From: Mixta sp. Marseille-Q2659
Lineage (GTDB): Bacteria > Pseudomonadota > Gammaproteobacteria > Enterobacterales > Enterobacteriaceae
Assembly (NCBI RefSeq): GCF_940807255.1
Contig: NZ_CALNWY010000008.1
Location: forward strand, 62,001 to 126,000
DNA length: 64,000 nucleotides
Direction: 5' to 3'
In this document: piece by piece, positions 27,603-42,196 of the stretch
Position numbering within the stretch: position 1 is the first letter of the stretch
Layout: every line of letters begins with the position of its first letter
Notes under the pieces: model-generated
Databases searched by the model: none
Told to the model about the DNA's origin: nothing
The model's input: the letters and a program-made list of their open reading frames with translations, nothing else
Program-made: the position numbers and the translations under genes

Positions 27603-27637
27603 AAGCCTTCTGCGCCATAAGCACAGAAGGCTTTTTT
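27603..27637 (+). terminator. Terminator between convergent setA and leuD
   Basis: AAGCCTTCTG (27603-27612) pairs with CAGAAGGCTT (27624-27633), with six T at 27632-27637 for setA. On the other strand the same stem follows the leuD stop but has a weak T-run, so it is mainly the setA terminator and possibly bidirectional. Confidence 0.88.
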
Positions 27638-27638
27638 A

Positions 27639-28244
27639 TTAATGCAGGAAGGCGGGCTGGTTCTGCTCGTAAGCGGCAATAGCCGCATCGTGCTGTAGCG
27701 TCAGGCCGATACTGTCGAGACCGTTAATCATGCAGTGACGGCGAAAACTGTCGATTTCAAACGTATAGGTTTTATCGCCAGCGGTGACGGTCTGGGTGAT
27801 TAAATCCACCGTAAACTGAATGCCAGGCTGCGCCGCCACCAGACGGAACAGCTCATCCACTTCCTCTTCGCTTAAGCGTACCGGCAGCAGCTGGTTATTA
27901 AAGCTGTTACCGTAAAAGATGTCGGCAAAGCTGGGCGCGATAACTACCTGAAAACCAAAGTCGGTCAGCGCCCAGGGCGCATGCTCACGTGAAGATCCGC
28001 AGCCGAAGTTTTCCCGTACCAGTAAAATGCTGGCGCCTTTAAACTGCGGCTGATTAAGCACAAAATTTGGGTTCGGCTGCGTGCCCGCGTCATCCTCAAA
28101 GCGCCAGTCATGAAACAGATGCTGACCAAAGCCGGTGCGCGTTACCTTTTGCAGGAACTGCTTCGGAATAATGGCATCGGTATCCACATTGGCCGCGTCC
28201 AGCGGGGCGACAATGCCGGTATGTTGGGTAAATTTTTTCGCCAC
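27639..28244 (-). CDS. leuD: 3-isopropylmalate dehydratase small subunit
   Basis: LeuD with LeuC isomerises 2-isopropylmalate to 3-isopropylmalate in leucine synthesis. The 201 residues equal the E. coli length, with [14 protein letters not shown] near the start and [16 protein letters not shown], the substrate-recognition loop. The start codon is GTG at 28244. It is the last gene of leuABCD, 10 bases after leuC. Confidence 0.97.
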   Translation of the reverse strand: MAKKFTQHTGIVAPLDAANVDTDAIIPKQFLQKVTRTGFGQHLFHDWRFEDDAGTQPNPNFVLNQPQFKGASILLVRENFGCGSSREHAPWALTDFGFQVVIAPSFADIFYGNSFNNQLLPVRLSEEEVDELFRLVAAQPGIQFTVDLITQTVTAGDKTYTFEIDSFRRHCMINGLDSIGLTLQHDAAIAAYEQNQPAFLH

Positions 28245-28254
28245 GATTGGTTCC

Positions 28255-32313
<4,059 letters not shown>

Positions 32314-32363
32314 CGTATTTTTCCTTTAAGTTTGGCTTTTACCGGTTCGCCTGTGTCACGAGC

Positions 32364-32393
32364 ATAAAAAAACCCGCGCATTGGCGCGGGTTT
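32364..32393 (-). terminator. leu operon attenuator terminator
   Basis: The minus strand forms CCCGCGC-CAAT-GCGCGGG followed by seven T, just after the leader peptide gene and about 50 bases before leuA. This is the classical attenuator of leu: leucine starvation should stall ribosomes on leuL and prevent this hairpin. Confidence 0.93.
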
Positions 32394-32413
32394 CTTCGTT
32401 TTGCAAGCCTGAA

Positions 32414-32497
32414 TCAGTGATTGATTCCGCCCACACGACTACCGCGCAAGTGATATGCGTTTAGTAGTAGACCGAGTAGGCGGAAGGAACGAATCAT
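32414..32497 (-). CDS. leuL: leu operon leader peptide
   Basis: A 27-codon frame from ATG at 32497 to TGA reads MIRSFRLLGLLLNAYHLRGS and ends RVGGINH, clearly the counterpart of the 28-residue E. coli LeuL. Five Leu codons in a six-codon window (CTA CTC GGT CTA CTA CTA) sense charged tRNA-Leu; four of them are the rare CTA. The attenuator hairpin follows 20 bases after the stop. Confidence 0.93.
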   Translation of the reverse strand: MIRSFRLLGLLLNAYHLRGSRVGGINH

Positions 32498-32532
32498 GTC
32501 ATCAGACTCCATAAATTTCTGTGCTGTTTTTA

Positions 32533-32561
32533 TTGGTACTTGATTGCGTTCATGATGTCAA
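32533..32561 (-). promoter_or_regulatory. leu operon promoter
   Basis: A perfect -35 TTGACA (complement of 32556-32561) is separated by 17 bases from TACCAA (complement of 32533-32538), placing transcription start about 30 bases before leuL. The -10 is weak but the position is right. Confidence 0.65.
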
Positions 32562-33247
32562 CCGGGTTCACCATCAGATATTGCGTAAACGGGATTAATG
32601 AAAAAGAGATAAATGCCAAAGGGATGCCAGTCAGCAGAATATATGATTATTATAATTTCTCTGGATATTAAATTTATATGAATCAATGAGTTGCTTTATT
32701 TTTTTTCGTGCGAGTCATTGAATGATAAGAGACTATTAATATCAGAAAGGAAATTTTTGCACCTTATCAACAACAAAATGACCAGATAAAATATCATCTG
32801 TAATTGCTCTGGTAGGATATTTATCCAAACTTAATTCTTTGGCTTTTCCTTTCCATTCCTGAACGGGGTAAAAAAACTAATAATGATAAGTTTTTGCTAT
32901 GAATAAAACGATGCGCAGCATAATGCGCTGTTATTAGCGCCTGGCTTCAGCGTTTTTACTGCCAATTAAGGAAACAGGCAGTTTAAGAAAGGAAAGCGGC
33001 AACTATTTACCTGTAAGTTTAGGGTTTACCCAACAAGATCTCTGCGGTTATGGTAATTATCAAAAGCCAGGATAGAAATCTGCAAGGGCTTCATTCCCCC
33101 TGTACCTGACCCTGAAGCGCATTCAGGGTTTGAGCATTAACACACTGTTTATCTCTGCGTAAAACCAATGTCAGACGTTAGACCCGCTGCGCGGCGATGT
33201 CTGGCAAATGCCTGAACAGAGAGCAAACTGAAAGCCGGGAGGCAAAA
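32562..33247. other. AT-rich gap between leu promoter and ilvI; no leuO
   Basis: Roughly 690 bases without a credible gene. In E. coli the regulator gene leuO lies here; no trace of its LysR-type frame is seen. The segment 32580-32900 is strongly AT-rich and could bind H-NS or Lrp. A 7-base hairpin (CCCTGAA and TTCAGGG) at 33110-33128 stands in the presumed ilvI leader. The ilvI promoter must lie in this region but I cannot place it securely. Confidence 0.6.
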
Positions 33248-34972
33248 ATGGAGATGTTGTCAGGAGCTGAGATGGTGGTCCGATCGTTAATCGATCAGGG
33301 CGTAAAACATGTTTTTGGTTACCCCGGCGGAGCAGTGCTGGATATTTACGACGCGCTGCAAACTGTCGGCGGCATTGATCATGTGCTGGTGCGCCATGAG
33401 CAGGGCGCGGTGCATATGGCCGATGGCTATGCGCGCGCAACGGGCGATGTCGGTGTGGTGCTGGTTACCTCCGGCCCTGGGGCCACCAATGCGATTACCG
33501 GCATTGCTACCGCCTATATGGATTCTATCCCGATGGTGGTGCTGTCCGGTCAGGTTCCGTCTTCTCTTATCGGCTACGACGCATTTCAGGAGTGCGATAT
33601 GGTGGGAATTTCGCGCCCCATCGTAAAGCACAGCTTTCTGGTAAAAAATACCGAAGAGATCCCAACGATTATTAAAAAGGCGTTCTGGCTGGCAGCCAGC
33701 GGTCGTCCAGGGCCTGTGGTGATCGATCTGCCGAAAGATATTCTTAATCCGGCGAATAAGCTGCCTTACGTCTGGCCGGAAAGCGTTAGCATGCGCTCTT
33801 ATAACCCGACGACGCAGGGCCATAAAGGCCAAATCAAACGCGCAGTACAGGCGTTGCTGGGCGCGAAAAAACCGGTGATGTACGTGGGCGGCGGCGCCAT
33901 TATTTCCGGTTGCGATGAAGAGCTGCGCAGCGTTGCGGAAAAGCTTAACTTACCGGTAACCAATTCATTAATGGGGCTCGGCGCGTTCCCTGGCACCCAT
34001 CGTCAGAACCTCGGCATGCTGGGAATGCACGGTACCTACGAGGCGAATATGGCGATGCATAACGCCGACGTCATTTTCGCCGTTGGCGTGCGTTTTGACG
34101 ATCGCACCACCAATAATCTGGCGAAGTATTGCCCGAACGCTACCGTACTGCACATTGATGTCGATCCGGCCTCGATTTCCAAAACCGTAGCGGCGGATAT
34201 TCCGGTGGTAGGCGATGCGCGCCAGGTATTGCAGCAGATGCTGGAGCTGCTGCCTGCGGGCGATACACAACAGGATTTCGACAGCCTGCGCGACTGGTGG
34301 CAAAGCATTGAAGGCTGGCGTGCGCGTAAGTGCCTGGAATTCGATCGCAGCAGCGATAAGATCAAACCGCAGGCAGCGATCGAGACGCTGTGGCGTTTAA
34401 CCAAAGGCGAGGCTTACGTCACTTCTGATGTTGGTCAACATCAGATGTTTGCTGCGCTCTATTATCCGTTCGATCGTCCGCGCCGCTGGATCAACTCTGG
34501 CGGTCTTGGCACCATGGGCTTCGGCCTGCCGGCGGCGATTGGTGTGAAGCTGGCGCTGCCGCAGGAAACGGTAGTCTGCGTGACCGGCGACGGCAGTATC
34601 CAGATGAATATTCAGGAGCTGTCCACCGCGTTGCAGTATAACCTGCCGGTACTGGTGCTGAACCTGAACAACCGTTATCTGGGCATGGTTAAGCAGTGGC
34701 AGGATATGATCTATTCAGGCCGTCACTCCCATTCGTATATGGAATCGCTGCCGGACTTTGTGCGCCTGGCGGAAGCCTACGGTCACGTCGGCATCTCTAT
34801 TTCTCATCCGTCTGAGCTGGAGGAGAAATTGGCGCTGGCGCTGGAAACGGTCGCGCAGAATCGTCTGGTATTTGTCGATGTGAATGTTGATGGCAGCGAA
34901 CACGTTTACCCTATGCAGATCCGCGGCGGCAGTATGGATGAGATGTGGTTAAGCAAAACGGAGAGGACTTAA
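33248..34972 (+). CDS. ilvI: Acetolactate synthase III large subunit
   Basis: IlvI is the catalytic, TPP- and FAD-binding subunit of the valine-sensitive AHAS III, which starts valine, leucine and isoleucine synthesis. The 574 residues equal the E. coli length. [16 protein letters not shown] and [14 protein letters not shown] lie in the TPP-binding N-domain (catalytic Glu in HEQ), and [14 protein letters not shown] is the TPP motif near the end. The ATG at 33248 has GGGAGG six bases upstream; the 17-residue upstream extension is not needed. ilvH follows after 2 bases. Confidence 0.97.
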   Translation: MEMLSGAEMVVRSLIDQGVKHVFGYPGGAVLDIYDALQTVGGIDHVLVRHEQGAVHMADGYARATGDVGVVLVTSGPGATNAITGIATAYMDSIPMVVLSGQVPSSLIGYDAFQECDMVGISRPIVKHSFLVKNTEEIPTIIKKAFWLAASGRPGPVVIDLPKDILNPANKLPYVWPESVSMRSYNPTTQGHKGQIKRAVQALLGAKKPVMYVGGGAIISGCDEELRSVAEKLNLPVTNSLMGLGAFPGTHRQNLGMLGMHGTYEANMAMHNADVIFAVGVRFDDRTTNNLAKYCPNATVLHIDVDPASISKTVAADIPVVGDARQVLQQMLELLPAGDTQQDFDSLRDWWQSIEGWRARKCLEFDRSSDKIKPQAAIETLWRLTKGEAYVTSDVGQHQMFAALYYPFDRPRRWINSGGLGTMGFGLPAAIGVKLALPQETVVCVTGDGSIQMNIQELSTALQYNLPVLVLNLNNRYLGMVKQWQDMIYSGRHSHSYMESLPDFVRLAEAYGHVGISISHPSELEEKLALALETVAQNRLVFVDVNVDGSEHVYPMQIRGGSMDEMWLSKTERT

Positions 34973-34974
34973 TT

Positions 34975-35466
34975 ATGCGTCGTATTTTATCGGTTCTGCT
35001 GGAAAATGAATCTGGCGCATTGTCCCGCGTGGTCGGGTTGTTCTCACAGCGCGGTTACAATATCGAAAGCCTGACGGTGGCGCCCACTGACGATCCTACG
35101 CTTTCGCGCATGACGATTCAGACCGTCGGCGATGAAAAAGCGCTGGAGCAGATTGAAAAACAGCTGCATAAGCTAGTGGACGTGTTGCGCGTGACCGAGC
35201 TGGGGCAGGGCGCGCATATTGAACGTGAAATCATGCTGGTGAAAATACAGGCCAGCGGCTACGCGCGCGAAGAAGTGAAGCGCAGCGCCGAAATTTTCCG
35301 TGGGCAGATTGTTGACGTTACGCCAACGCTTTATACGGTTCAGCTTGCCGGCACCAGCGATAAACTGGACGCGTTCCTCAATACGTTACGCGACGTGGCG
35401 GAAATTGTGGAAGTGGCGCGATCCGGCGTTGTCGGCGTTTCACGCGGCGATCGTATTATGCGTTAA
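34975..35466 (+). CDS. ilvH: Acetolactate synthase III small (regulatory) subunit
   Basis: IlvH binds valine through its ACT domain and controls IlvI. The 163 residues equal the E. coli length, starting [20 protein letters not shown] (ACT domain) with [14 protein letters not shown] and a C-terminal domain ending SRGDRIMR. I chose ATG 34975, two bases after the ilvI stop, with GGAG at the end of ilvI as ribosome site. Confidence 0.97.
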   Translation: MRRILSVLLENESGALSRVVGLFSQRGYNIESLTVAPTDDPTLSRMTIQTVGDEKALEQIEKQLHKLVDVLRVTELGQGAHIEREIMLVKIQASGYAREEVKRSAEIFRGQIVDVTPTLYTVQLAGTSDKLDAFLNTLRDVAEIVEVARSGVVGVSRGDRIMR

Positions 35467-35496
35467 TTATCCATAGTGATAATCCATTCTGTTGCT

Positions 35497-35522
35497 AACC
35501 CGGCGTTCTGCCGGGTTTTTTT
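35497..35522 (+). terminator. Rho-independent terminator after ilvIH
   Basis: AACCCGGC (35497-35504) pairs with GCCGGGTT (35510-35517) and runs into seven T at 35516-35522, 30 bases past the ilvH stop. Confidence 0.92.
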
Positions 35523-35664
35523 ATTTTCTGATATGCCTCATTTTTGCCATTAAAAGCGGTTGCCCGCTGGCGTTTTCTGCGGTTAGATGTAAAAAAAGCT
35601 TATCCTTAGCCATGCTGCGGCTATTCGCCTGCATCATGCATGGCATTACCGATGTGGAGTGATT

Positions 35665-36669
35665 GTGAAACTGGATGAAATAGCGCGTCTTGCCGGCGTG
35701 TCGCGTACTACCGCCAGCTATGTCATCAACGGCAAGGCTAAGCAATATCGTGTCAGCGATAAAACCGTCGAAAAGGTGATGGCCGTGGTGCGTGAGCATA
35801 ACTACCATCCCAATGCGGTGGCCGCCGGACTCAGGGCGGGCAGAACACGCTCAATCGGATTGGTTATTCCCGATCTGGAGAATACCAGCTATACGCGTAT
35901 CGCGAACTATCTGGAGCGTCAGGCACGCCAGCGCGGTTACCAACTGCTGATCGCCTGTTCAGAAGATCAGCCTGATAATGAAATGCGCTGTATTGAGCAT
36001 CTGCTGCAGCGTCAGGTCGATGCGATTATTGTTTCAACCTCCCTGCCACCGGAACACCCTTTCTATCAGCGTTGGGCAAACGATCCGCTACCGATTATTG
36101 CACTGGATCGCGCGCTGGATCGTGAACACTTCACCAGCGTCGTTGGTGCCGATCAGGAGGATGCGCAGGCGCTGGCGGCTGAATTGCGTCAGCTTCCGGT
36201 TAAAAACGTCTTGTTCCTCGGCGCGCTGCCTGAGCTTTCCGTCAGTTTTCTGCGTGAAATGGGCTTTCGCGATGCATGGCGCGGTGACGAGCGCGCAATT
36301 GATTTTATCTACGCCAACAGCTTTGAGCGCGTGGCGGCGGCTTCGCTGTTTGAAAAGTATCTGGATGAGCATCCGATGCCCGACGCGCTTTTTACTACAT
36401 CATTTGGCCTGTTGCAGGGCGTAATGGATGTGACTTTACAGCGTGAAGGACGTTTGCCCACCGATCTGGCTATTGCTACTTTTGGCGATCACGAGCTGCT
36501 GGATTTTCTTGAATGCCCGGTATTAGCTGTAGCGCAGCGTCATCGCGATGTGGCGGAGCGCGTACTGGAATTGGTTCTCGCCAGTCTTGATGAACCGCGT
36601 AAACCAAAGCCTGGCTTAACGCGTATCCGACGTAATCTGGTGCGACGCGGTAAATTAAGTCGGCAGTAA
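35665..36669 (+). CDS. cra: Catabolite repressor/activator Cra (FruR)
   Basis: Cra is a LacI-family regulator that responds to fructose 1-phosphate and 1,6-bisphosphate, activating gluconeogenic and repressing glycolytic genes. The 334 residues equal the E. coli length. The helix-turn-helix is at the extreme N-terminus ([20 protein letters not shown]) with hinge [10 protein letters not shown], followed by the sugar-binding core. The start is GTG at 35665 (as in E. coli), with GGAG five bases upstream; a second GTG six bases earlier is less well spaced. Confidence 0.97.
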   Translation: MKLDEIARLAGVSRTTASYVINGKAKQYRVSDKTVEKVMAVVREHNYHPNAVAAGLRAGRTRSIGLVIPDLENTSYTRIANYLERQARQRGYQLLIACSEDQPDNEMRCIEHLLQRQVDAIIVSTSLPPEHPFYQRWANDPLPIIALDRALDREHFTSVVGADQEDAQALAAELRQLPVKNVLFLGALPELSVSFLREMGFRDAWRGDERAIDFIYANSFERVAAASLFEKYLDEHPMPDALFTTSFGLLQGVMDVTLQREGRLPTDLAIATFGDHELLDFLECPVLAVAQRHRDVAERVLELVLASLDEPRKPKPGLTRIRRNLVRRGKLSRQ

Positions 36670-36687
36670 GGTTAATTGTGACTTGAT

Positions 36688-36711
36688 AAAGGCAGCCTGG
36701 CTGCCTTTTTT
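36688..36711 (+). terminator. Rho-independent terminator after cra
   Basis: GGCAGC and GCTGCC form a short stem with a 3-base loop at 36691-36705, followed by six T. It lies 22 bases past the cra stop. Confidence 0.85.
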
Positions 36712-37123
36712 ACATCTTTAAATATTTTTGCTTTTAAAATCGCCACTAATAAAAGAAAAGCGTTATTTCAAAGGGACGAGAAAGGATATTAAGTAAATTA
36801 AAGTAAATCGGCAGAAATCTTTTTTTGCAGTCGTGCAGCTTTTTTATTCCACTATTCAATTACCGCCGCTGTAAAACGCCAGCAGGCCGTGCCAGGCGCG
36901 ATTTTTTATCAGAAAGACCCTAAAATGTCGCCCGTGTCGCAAAGCGCAACCCTTTCCGACAGCCAATAAAAATTGTTTTCTTTTTGCTCATCTTTATTGA
37001 CGCTCTGATTTTTTTACCACTATTCATTAGTTTATTTTTTCATGCACGCTGTGAATAACTTCATTTTTAACTTTCCCGCTTTTTATTCCCTGAGAAATAA
37101 TCCCGCTTCGCTCATTGCGTAGC
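36712..37123. other. Intergenic region between cra and the dcw promoter, no gene seen
   Basis: About 410 bases, AT-rich in parts, without a credible reading frame or RNA gene. It ends at the mraZ promoter. Confidence 0.55.
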
Positions 37124-37153
37124 TTGACAATGATTTCCTCCGCTCCGTAAACT
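37124..37153 (+). promoter_or_regulatory. Probable dcw promoter (Pmra)
   Basis: TTGACA (37124-37129) and TAAACT (37148-37153) are 18 bases apart. The predicted start near 37160 falls at the first MraZ box, which suits autorepression of this main promoter of the division and cell-wall cluster. Confidence 0.65.
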
Positions 37154-37160
37154 CCTTTCG

Positions 37161-37185
37161 TGGGAATTTGTGGGATAAAGTGGCA
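37161..37185 (+). promoter_or_regulatory. MraZ operator: three TGGGA-type boxes at 10-base spacing
   Basis: TGGGA at 37161 and 37171 and TGGCA at 37181 follow at exactly 10-base intervals, one per DNA turn. MraZ rings bind such repeats and repress the dcw operon. The third box deviates at one base. Confidence 0.8.
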
Positions 37186-37214
37186 AAAAAAGGTAACTGA
37201 GGGCATTAGCTGAC

Positions 37215-37673
37215 ATGTTTCGTGGCGCCACCTTAGTCAACCTCGATAGCAAAGGGCGACTGGCCGTGCCTACGCGTTACCGCGAAACGCTGATTGAGGA
37301 GTCGCAAGGCCAGATGGTTTGCACCATTGACCTCCATCAGCCTTGCCTGCTGCTTTATACTGTGCCCCAGTGGGAAATTATTGAACAAAAACTATCTCGT
37401 TTATCCAGCATGAATCCCGTAGAGCGCCGCGTACAGCGGTTGCTGTTAGGTCATGCAAGCGAGTGTCAGATGGATAGCGCGGGGCGCTTATTGCTGGCCA
37501 GCACGCTACGCCAGCACGCCAGTCTGACAAAAGAAGTGATGCTGGTTGGGCAGTTTAACAAGTTTGAACTGTGGGATGAACAGACCTGGTATCAACAAGT
37601 CAGGGATGATATTGACGCTGAGCAAGCCGCTCAGGAGCCGCTTTCAGAGCGGTTGCAGGATTTGTCACTATAG
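37215..37673 (+). CDS. mraZ: Transcriptional regulator MraZ
   Basis: MraZ is an AbrB-like DNA-binding protein that assembles into rings and represses its own operon. The 152 residues equal the E. coli length, with two MraZ/AbrB repeats: [20 protein letters not shown] at the N-terminus and [19 protein letters not shown] in the middle. It is the first gene of the dcw cluster, 2 bases before rsmH. Confidence 0.97.
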   Translation: MFRGATLVNLDSKGRLAVPTRYRETLIEESQGQMVCTIDLHQPCLLLYTVPQWEIIEQKLSRLSSMNPVERRVQRLLLGHASECQMDSAGRLLLASTLRQHASLTKEVMLVGQFNKFELWDEQTWYQQVRDDIDAEQAAQEPLSERLQDLSL

Positions 37674-37675
37674 CT

Positions 37676-38617
37676 ATGCAGGATAATTTTAAACATACCA
37701 CGGTGCTGTTGGATGACGCTGTCAACGCGCTCAATATTAAAGAAGATGGCATTTACATCGATGGCACTTTCGGTCGAGGCGGACATTCGCGTCTGATTCT
37801 CGCTCAGTTAGGGGAGCAGGGCAGGCTGTTTGCTATCGATCGCGATCCGCAGGCTATTGCCGCCGCCGCTGCGATTGACGATCCGCGTTTTACCATTATT
37901 CACGGCCCCTTTTCGGCGCTGGCTGACTATATGGAAGCACGCGATCTCACCGGCAAAGTGGATGGTATTTTACTCGATTTAGGGGTTTCGTCGCCGCAGC
38001 TGGATGATGCCGAACGCGGCTTTTCTTTTATGCGCGACGGGCCGCTGGATATGCGCATGGATCCCACGCGCGGCCTGTCGGCGGCGGAGTGGCTGTTGCA
38101 GGCGGAAGAGAATGATATCGCCTTCGTCCTGAAAACTTACGGCGAAGAACGGTTTGCTAAGCGAATCGCACGCGCCATTGTCGAACGTAATCGTCTGCAA
38201 CCGATGACGCGCACGAAGGAGCTGGCAGAAGTGATTGCTGCCGCTACGCCGGTGAAGGACAAGTTTAAACATCCGGCAACGCGTAGCTTCCAGGCGATCC
38301 GTATCTGGGTGAACAGCGAACTGGAAGAAATTGAGCAGGCGCTTAAAGGCTCGCTGCAGGCGCTGGCACCGGGCGGTCGCTTATCTATTATCAGTTTCCA
38401 CTCGCTGGAAGATCGACTGGTCAAACGCTTTATGCGCGAACAGAGCCGTGGACCGCAGGTGCCAGCAGGATTGCCAATGACGGAAGCGCAGCTGCAAAAG
38501 TTGGGCGGTCGCCAGTTAAAAGCCTTAGGTAAAATGATGCCGGGTGAGGCCGAAGTGGCGGAAAACCCGCGCGCGCGCAGCTCAGTACTGCGTATCGCAG
38601 AGAGAACCGCATCATGA
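37676..38617 (+). CDS. rsmH: 16S rRNA (cytosine1402-N4) methyltransferase
   Basis: RsmH (MraW) N4-methylates C1402 in the decoding centre of 16S rRNA. The 313 residues equal the E. coli length. It shows the SAM site [14 protein letters not shown] near the start, [19 protein letters not shown], and [14 protein letters not shown] near the end. Its stop overlaps the ftsL start by 4 bases (ATGA). Confidence 0.97.
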   Translation: MQDNFKHTTVLLDDAVNALNIKEDGIYIDGTFGRGGHSRLILAQLGEQGRLFAIDRDPQAIAAAAAIDDPRFTIIHGPFSALADYMEARDLTGKVDGILLDLGVSSPQLDDAERGFSFMRDGPLDMRMDPTRGLSAAEWLLQAEENDIAFVLKTYGEERFAKRIARAIVERNRLQPMTRTKELAEVIAAATPVKDKFKHPATRSFQAIRIWVNSELEEIEQALKGSLQALAPGGRLSIISFHSLEDRLVKRFMREQSRGPQVPAGLPMTEAQLQKLGGRQLKALGKMMPGEAEVAENPRARSSVLRIAERTAS

Positions 38618-38934
38618 TAGGTAACGAGCGGCACTCTCTTCCTGGCGTTATCGGCGGCGATCTGCTGCGTCACGGCAAGATCCCGCTGCTGTTATTAGTC
38701 GCGGTACTGGTCTCTGCGGTGCTGGTGGTGACAACGGCACATAAAACGCGTCTGCTGACGGCGCAGCGTGAGCAACTGGTGCTGGAGCGTGACGCGCTGG
38801 ATATTGAATGGCGCAACTTGATTTTGGAAGAGAACGCGCTGGGCGATCACAGCCGCGTTGAGCGCACGGCGACGGAAAAATTGCAAATGCAGCATGTCGA
38901 CCCGGCACAGGAAAATATTGTGGTACAGCAATAA
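38614..38934 (+). CDS. ftsL: Cell division protein FtsL
   Basis: FtsL forms a complex with FtsB and FtsQ and activates FtsW-FtsI at the septum. The 106-residue protein (E. coli 121, with a longer N-terminus) has a short cytoplasmic start, one membrane span at about 23-42, and a periplasmic leucine-zipper coiled coil [20 protein letters not shown]. The ATG overlaps the rsmH stop. ftsI follows after 15 bases. Confidence 0.96.
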   Translation: MIGNERHSLPGVIGGDLLRHGKIPLLLLVAVLVSAVLVVTTAHKTRLLTAQREQLVLERDALDIEWRNLILEENALGDHSRVERTATEKLQMQHVDPAQENIVVQQ

Positions 38935-38949
38935 GGAATCCCGGACTCC

Positions 38950-40722
38950 ATGAGATCCGCTACCAAAGCGCTTAAGTTGAAAAAACAGGAAGATCAGGCC
39001 AGCTTTGTCAGCTGGCGTTTTGCGTTGCTGTGCGGCGGCATCTTTCTTGCGCTAACGGGATTACTGTTGCGAGTGGCCTATTTGCAGGTGATTAACCCCG
39101 ACAGACTGGTGCGTGAAGGGGATATGCGTTCCCTGCGCGTACAGTCAATTCCTACCGCGCGCGGCATGATTACTGACCGCGCAGGCCGACCGCTGGCGGT
39201 CAGCGTGCCGGTCAACGCCATTTGGGCCGATCCGAAAGAGCTGCACGATCGCGGCGGTATTACGCTCGATAGCCGCTGGAAAGCGCTGGCCGATGCGCTT
39301 TCCATTCCGCTTGATCAGCTTGCCAGCCGTGTGAACGCCAATCCTAAAGGCCGCTTTGTCTATCTGGCGCGCCAGGTGAATCCAGCCATTGGCGACTACA
39401 TCAAAAAACTGAAGCTGCCGGGTATTCACTTACGTGAAGAATCGCGCCGTTACTATCCCGCAGGCCAGGTGACCTCGCATCTGATCGGCTTTACCAATAT
39501 TGATGGTCAGGGCATCGAAGGGGTGGAAAAAAGCTTCGATCGTTGGCTGACCGGTCAGCCGGGCGAGCGCACGGTGCGTAAAGATCGTTTTGGCCGCGTG
39601 ATTGAAGACATCTCTTCGGTCGACAGCCAGGCGGCGCATAACCTGGCGCTCAGCATTGATGAACGCCTACAGGCGCTGGTCTACCGCGAACTTAATAACG
39701 CCGTCGCCTTCAACAAAGCGGAATCGGGCACGGCGGTGCTGGTCGATGTGAATACCGGCGAAGTGTTGGCCATGGCCAACAGCCCGGCCTACAACCCAAA
39801 TAATCTCAGCAATACGCCAAAAGATGTAATGCGCAACCGCGCCATCACCGACATCTTTGAGCCTGGCTCAACGGTGAAGCCAATGGTGGTAATGACCGCA
39901 TTGCAGCGTGGCGTGGTACGTGAAAATAGCGTGCTGAATACGCTGCCTTATCGCGTTAACGGTCATGAAATCAAAGATGTAGCGCGCTATAACGAATTAA
40001 CGCTTACCGGAATTTTACAGAAGTCGAGTAACGTCGGCGTTTCCAAGCTGGCGTTAGCGATGCCCTCCTCAGCACTAGTGGAAACATATTCACGCTTTGG
40101 ATTGGGCAAACCAACCAATTTGGGGTTGGTCGGGGAAAGCAGTGGCCTGTATCCCCATAAACAAAGGTGGTCCGATATTGAAAGGGCCACCTTCTCATTC
40201 GGCTATGGGCTGATGGTGACGCCGCTCCAGTTAGCGCGCGTTTATGCCACCATCGGCAGCTATGGCATCGCTCGTCCGCTTTCTATTACCAAAGTGGATC
40301 CGCCGGTTCCGGGCGAACGCGCCTTTCCTGAACAGCTGGTGAAAACCGTGGTTCATATGATGGAAAGCGTCGCGCTGCCGGGCGGCGGCGGGGTAAAAGC
40401 CGCTATCAAAGGCTATCGCATCGCGATTAAAACCGGGACCGCGAAAAAGGTCGGGCCGGATGGCCGCTACGTGAATAAATATATCGCCTATACCGCCGGT
40501 GTCGCGCCGGCCAGCCATCCGCGTTTTGCCCTGGTGGTGGTTATCAACGATCCGCAGGCGGGTAAATATTATGGTGGCGCCGTGTCGGCGCCGGTCTTCG
40601 GCGCGATTATGGGCGGCGTGCTACGTACCATGAATATCGAGCCGGATGCGCTGCCGACCGGGACCGGTGAAAAGAATGAGTTGGTTAACAACAAGAAAGA
40701 GGAATCAAGTGACAGATCGTAA
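38950..40722 (+). CDS. ftsI: Septal peptidoglycan transpeptidase FtsI (PBP3)
   Basis: FtsI crosslinks septal peptidoglycan and is a beta-lactam target. The 590-residue protein (E. coli 588) has one membrane anchor (about 24-42), a pedestal domain, and the transpeptidase motifs in order: STVK (in [11 protein letters not shown], catalytic Ser), SSN (in KSSNVGVSK) and KTGT (in IKTGTAKK). murE starts 14 bases before its stop. Confidence 0.97.
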   Translation: MRSATKALKLKKQEDQASFVSWRFALLCGGIFLALTGLLLRVAYLQVINPDRLVREGDMRSLRVQSIPTARGMITDRAGRPLAVSVPVNAIWADPKELHDRGGITLDSRWKALADALSIPLDQLASRVNANPKGRFVYLARQVNPAIGDYIKKLKLPGIHLREESRRYYPAGQVTSHLIGFTNIDGQGIEGVEKSFDRWLTGQPGERTVRKDRFGRVIEDISSVDSQAAHNLALSIDERLQALVYRELNNAVAFNKAESGTAVLVDVNTGEVLAMANSPAYNPNNLSNTPKDVMRNRAITDIFEPGSTVKPMVVMTALQRGVVRENSVLNTLPYRVNGHEIKDVARYNELTLTGILQKSSNVGVSKLALAMPSSALVETYSRFGLGKPTNLGLVGESSGLYPHKQRWSDIERATFSFGYGLMVTPLQLARVYATIGSYGIARPLSITKVDPPVPGERAFPEQLVKTVVHMMESVALPGGGGVKAAIKGYRIAIKTGTAKKVGPDGRYVNKYIAYTAGVAPASHPRFALVVVINDPQAGKYYGGAVSAPVFGAIMGGVLRTMNIEPDALPTGTGEKNELVNNKKEESSDRS

Positions 40723-42196
40723 CTTGCGCGACTTACTGGCTCCGTGGGTGCCTGGCGCGCCGGAGCGTCCGCTTCGTGAAATGACCCTGGACAGCCGTGT
40801 GGCGGCGTCCGGCGATCTGTTTGTGGCTGTTGCAGGCCATAACGTTGATGGGCGACGTTTTATTCCTCAGGCTATCGCACAGGGCGTTTCGGCGGTCATC
40901 GCTGAAGCCGAAGGCGAAGCGGAGGATGGCGAAATTCGTGAAATGCACGGCGTGCCGGTTATTTATCTGGCGCAGTTGCCGCAGCGTCTCTCGGCACTGG
41001 CCGGGCGCTTTTATCAGCAGCCTGGCGATAAGTTGCGCTTAATCGGCGTCACCGGCACCAACGGTAAAACCACTACGTCGCAGCTGCTGGCGCAGTGGTC
41101 CAATCTGCTTGGCGAAACCGGTGCGGTAATGGGCACCGTCGGAAATGGGCTGTACGGTCATTTAATTCCAACGGAAAACACGACCGGCTCGGCGGTCGAT
41201 GTACAGCATATGCTGAATTCGCTGGTTGAGCAGGGCGCGACGCTGGCGGCGATGGAGGTCTCCTCCCATGGCCTGGTGCAGCATCGCGTCGCGGCGCTGC
41301 CTTTTGCCGCCGCGGTGTTTACCAATCTGAGTCGCGATCATCTGGATTATCACGGCGATATGACGCGCTACGAATCGGCTAAATGGCTGCTGTTTTCCGA
41401 ACATCAGGTTGGCGAAGCGATTATCAATGCTGACGATGAAGTCGGCCTGCGCTGGCTGGAAAAATTGCCGGATGCGGTTGCCGTTACCATGGAAAACAAC
41501 ATGCTGCCCGGCAAGCATGGTCGCTGGCTCAAGGCCACTGATATCAGTTATCACGATAACGGCGCTACCATTCGCTTTGCTTCCAGCTGGGGCGAAGGCG
41601 AGATCGAAAGCCGTCTGATGGGTGCTTTCAATGTTAGCAATCTGCTACTGGCGCTGGCGACGCTGCTGGCGCTGGGCTACCCGCTGGCGCAGCTTGTCGC
41701 CAGCGCGCGACAGCTCCAGCCGGTTTGCGGACGCATGGAGGTTTTCAGCGCGCCGGATAAACCTACTGTGGTGGTGGATTACGCTCATACGCCGGACGCG
41801 CTGGAAAAAGCGCTGGACGCCGCGCGCCTGCACTGTAAAGGGCAGCTGTGGTGCGTCTTTGGCTGCGGCGGCGATCGCGATAAAGGCAAGCGGCCTTTGA
41901 TGGGCGCTATTGCCGAACAGTTTGCCGATATAGTGGTGATTACTGACGATAATCCGCGCAGTGAAGATCCAAACGCCATTGTGGAAGATATTCTCAGTGG
42001 TCTGCTCGATCCGGGCCGTGCCCGTGTAATGGCGGGACGTGCGCAAGCGGTCACTAACACTATTATGCAGGCGAAGCCGCAGGACATCGTACTGGTGGCG
42101 GGCAAAGGGCACGAAGATTATCAAATCATCGGCAACCGTCGTCTCGACTATTCCGATCGCGTCACCGTCGCTCGTTTGCTGGGGGTGGTGGCATGA
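40709..42196 (+). CDS. murE: UDP-MurNAc-L-Ala-D-Glu:meso-diaminopimelate ligase
   Basis: MurE adds meso-diaminopimelate to the peptidoglycan precursor in the cytoplasm. The 495 residues equal the E. coli length. The ATP loop is GTNGKTT and the DAP-specific motif is DDNPRSEDP; a Mur ligase C-terminal domain follows GRMEVF. The start is GTG at 40709 with AGAGG upstream, lying within the end of ftsI; this reproduces the E. coli start. The stop overlaps murF by 4 bases. Confidence 0.97.
   Translation: MTDRNLRDLLAPWVPGAPERPLREMTLDSRVAASGDLFVAVAGHNVDGRRFIPQAIAQGVSAVIAEAEGEAEDGEIREMHGVPVIYLAQLPQRLSALAGRFYQQPGDKLRLIGVTGTNGKTTTSQLLAQWSNLLGETGAVMGTVGNGLYGHLIPTENTTGSAVDVQHMLNSLVEQGATLAAMEVSSHGLVQHRVAALPFAAAVFTNLSRDHLDYHGDMTRYESAKWLLFSEHQVGEAIINADDEVGLRWLEKLPDAVAVTMENNMLPGKHGRWLKATDISYHDNGATIRFASSWGEGEIESRLMGAFNVSNLLLALATLLALGYPLAQLVASARQLQPVCGRMEVFSAPDKPTVVVDYAHTPDALEKALDAARLHCKGQLWCVFGCGGDRDKGKRPLMGAIAEQFADIVVITDDNPRSEDPNAIVEDILSGLLDPGRARVMAGRAQAVTNTIMQAKPQDIVLVAGKGHEDYQIIGNRRLDYSDRVTVARLLGVVA

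Noticed and set aside
32899..32937. A 12-codon frame in the leu-ilv gap as a possible second leader peptide
   Set aside because: No ribosome site, no run of regulatory codons and no attenuator next to it.
35609..35644. GCCATGC/GCATGGC inverted repeat just upstream of cra
   Set aside because: Seven bases with a 22-base loop is weak and may be chance; no regulator is known to me for it.
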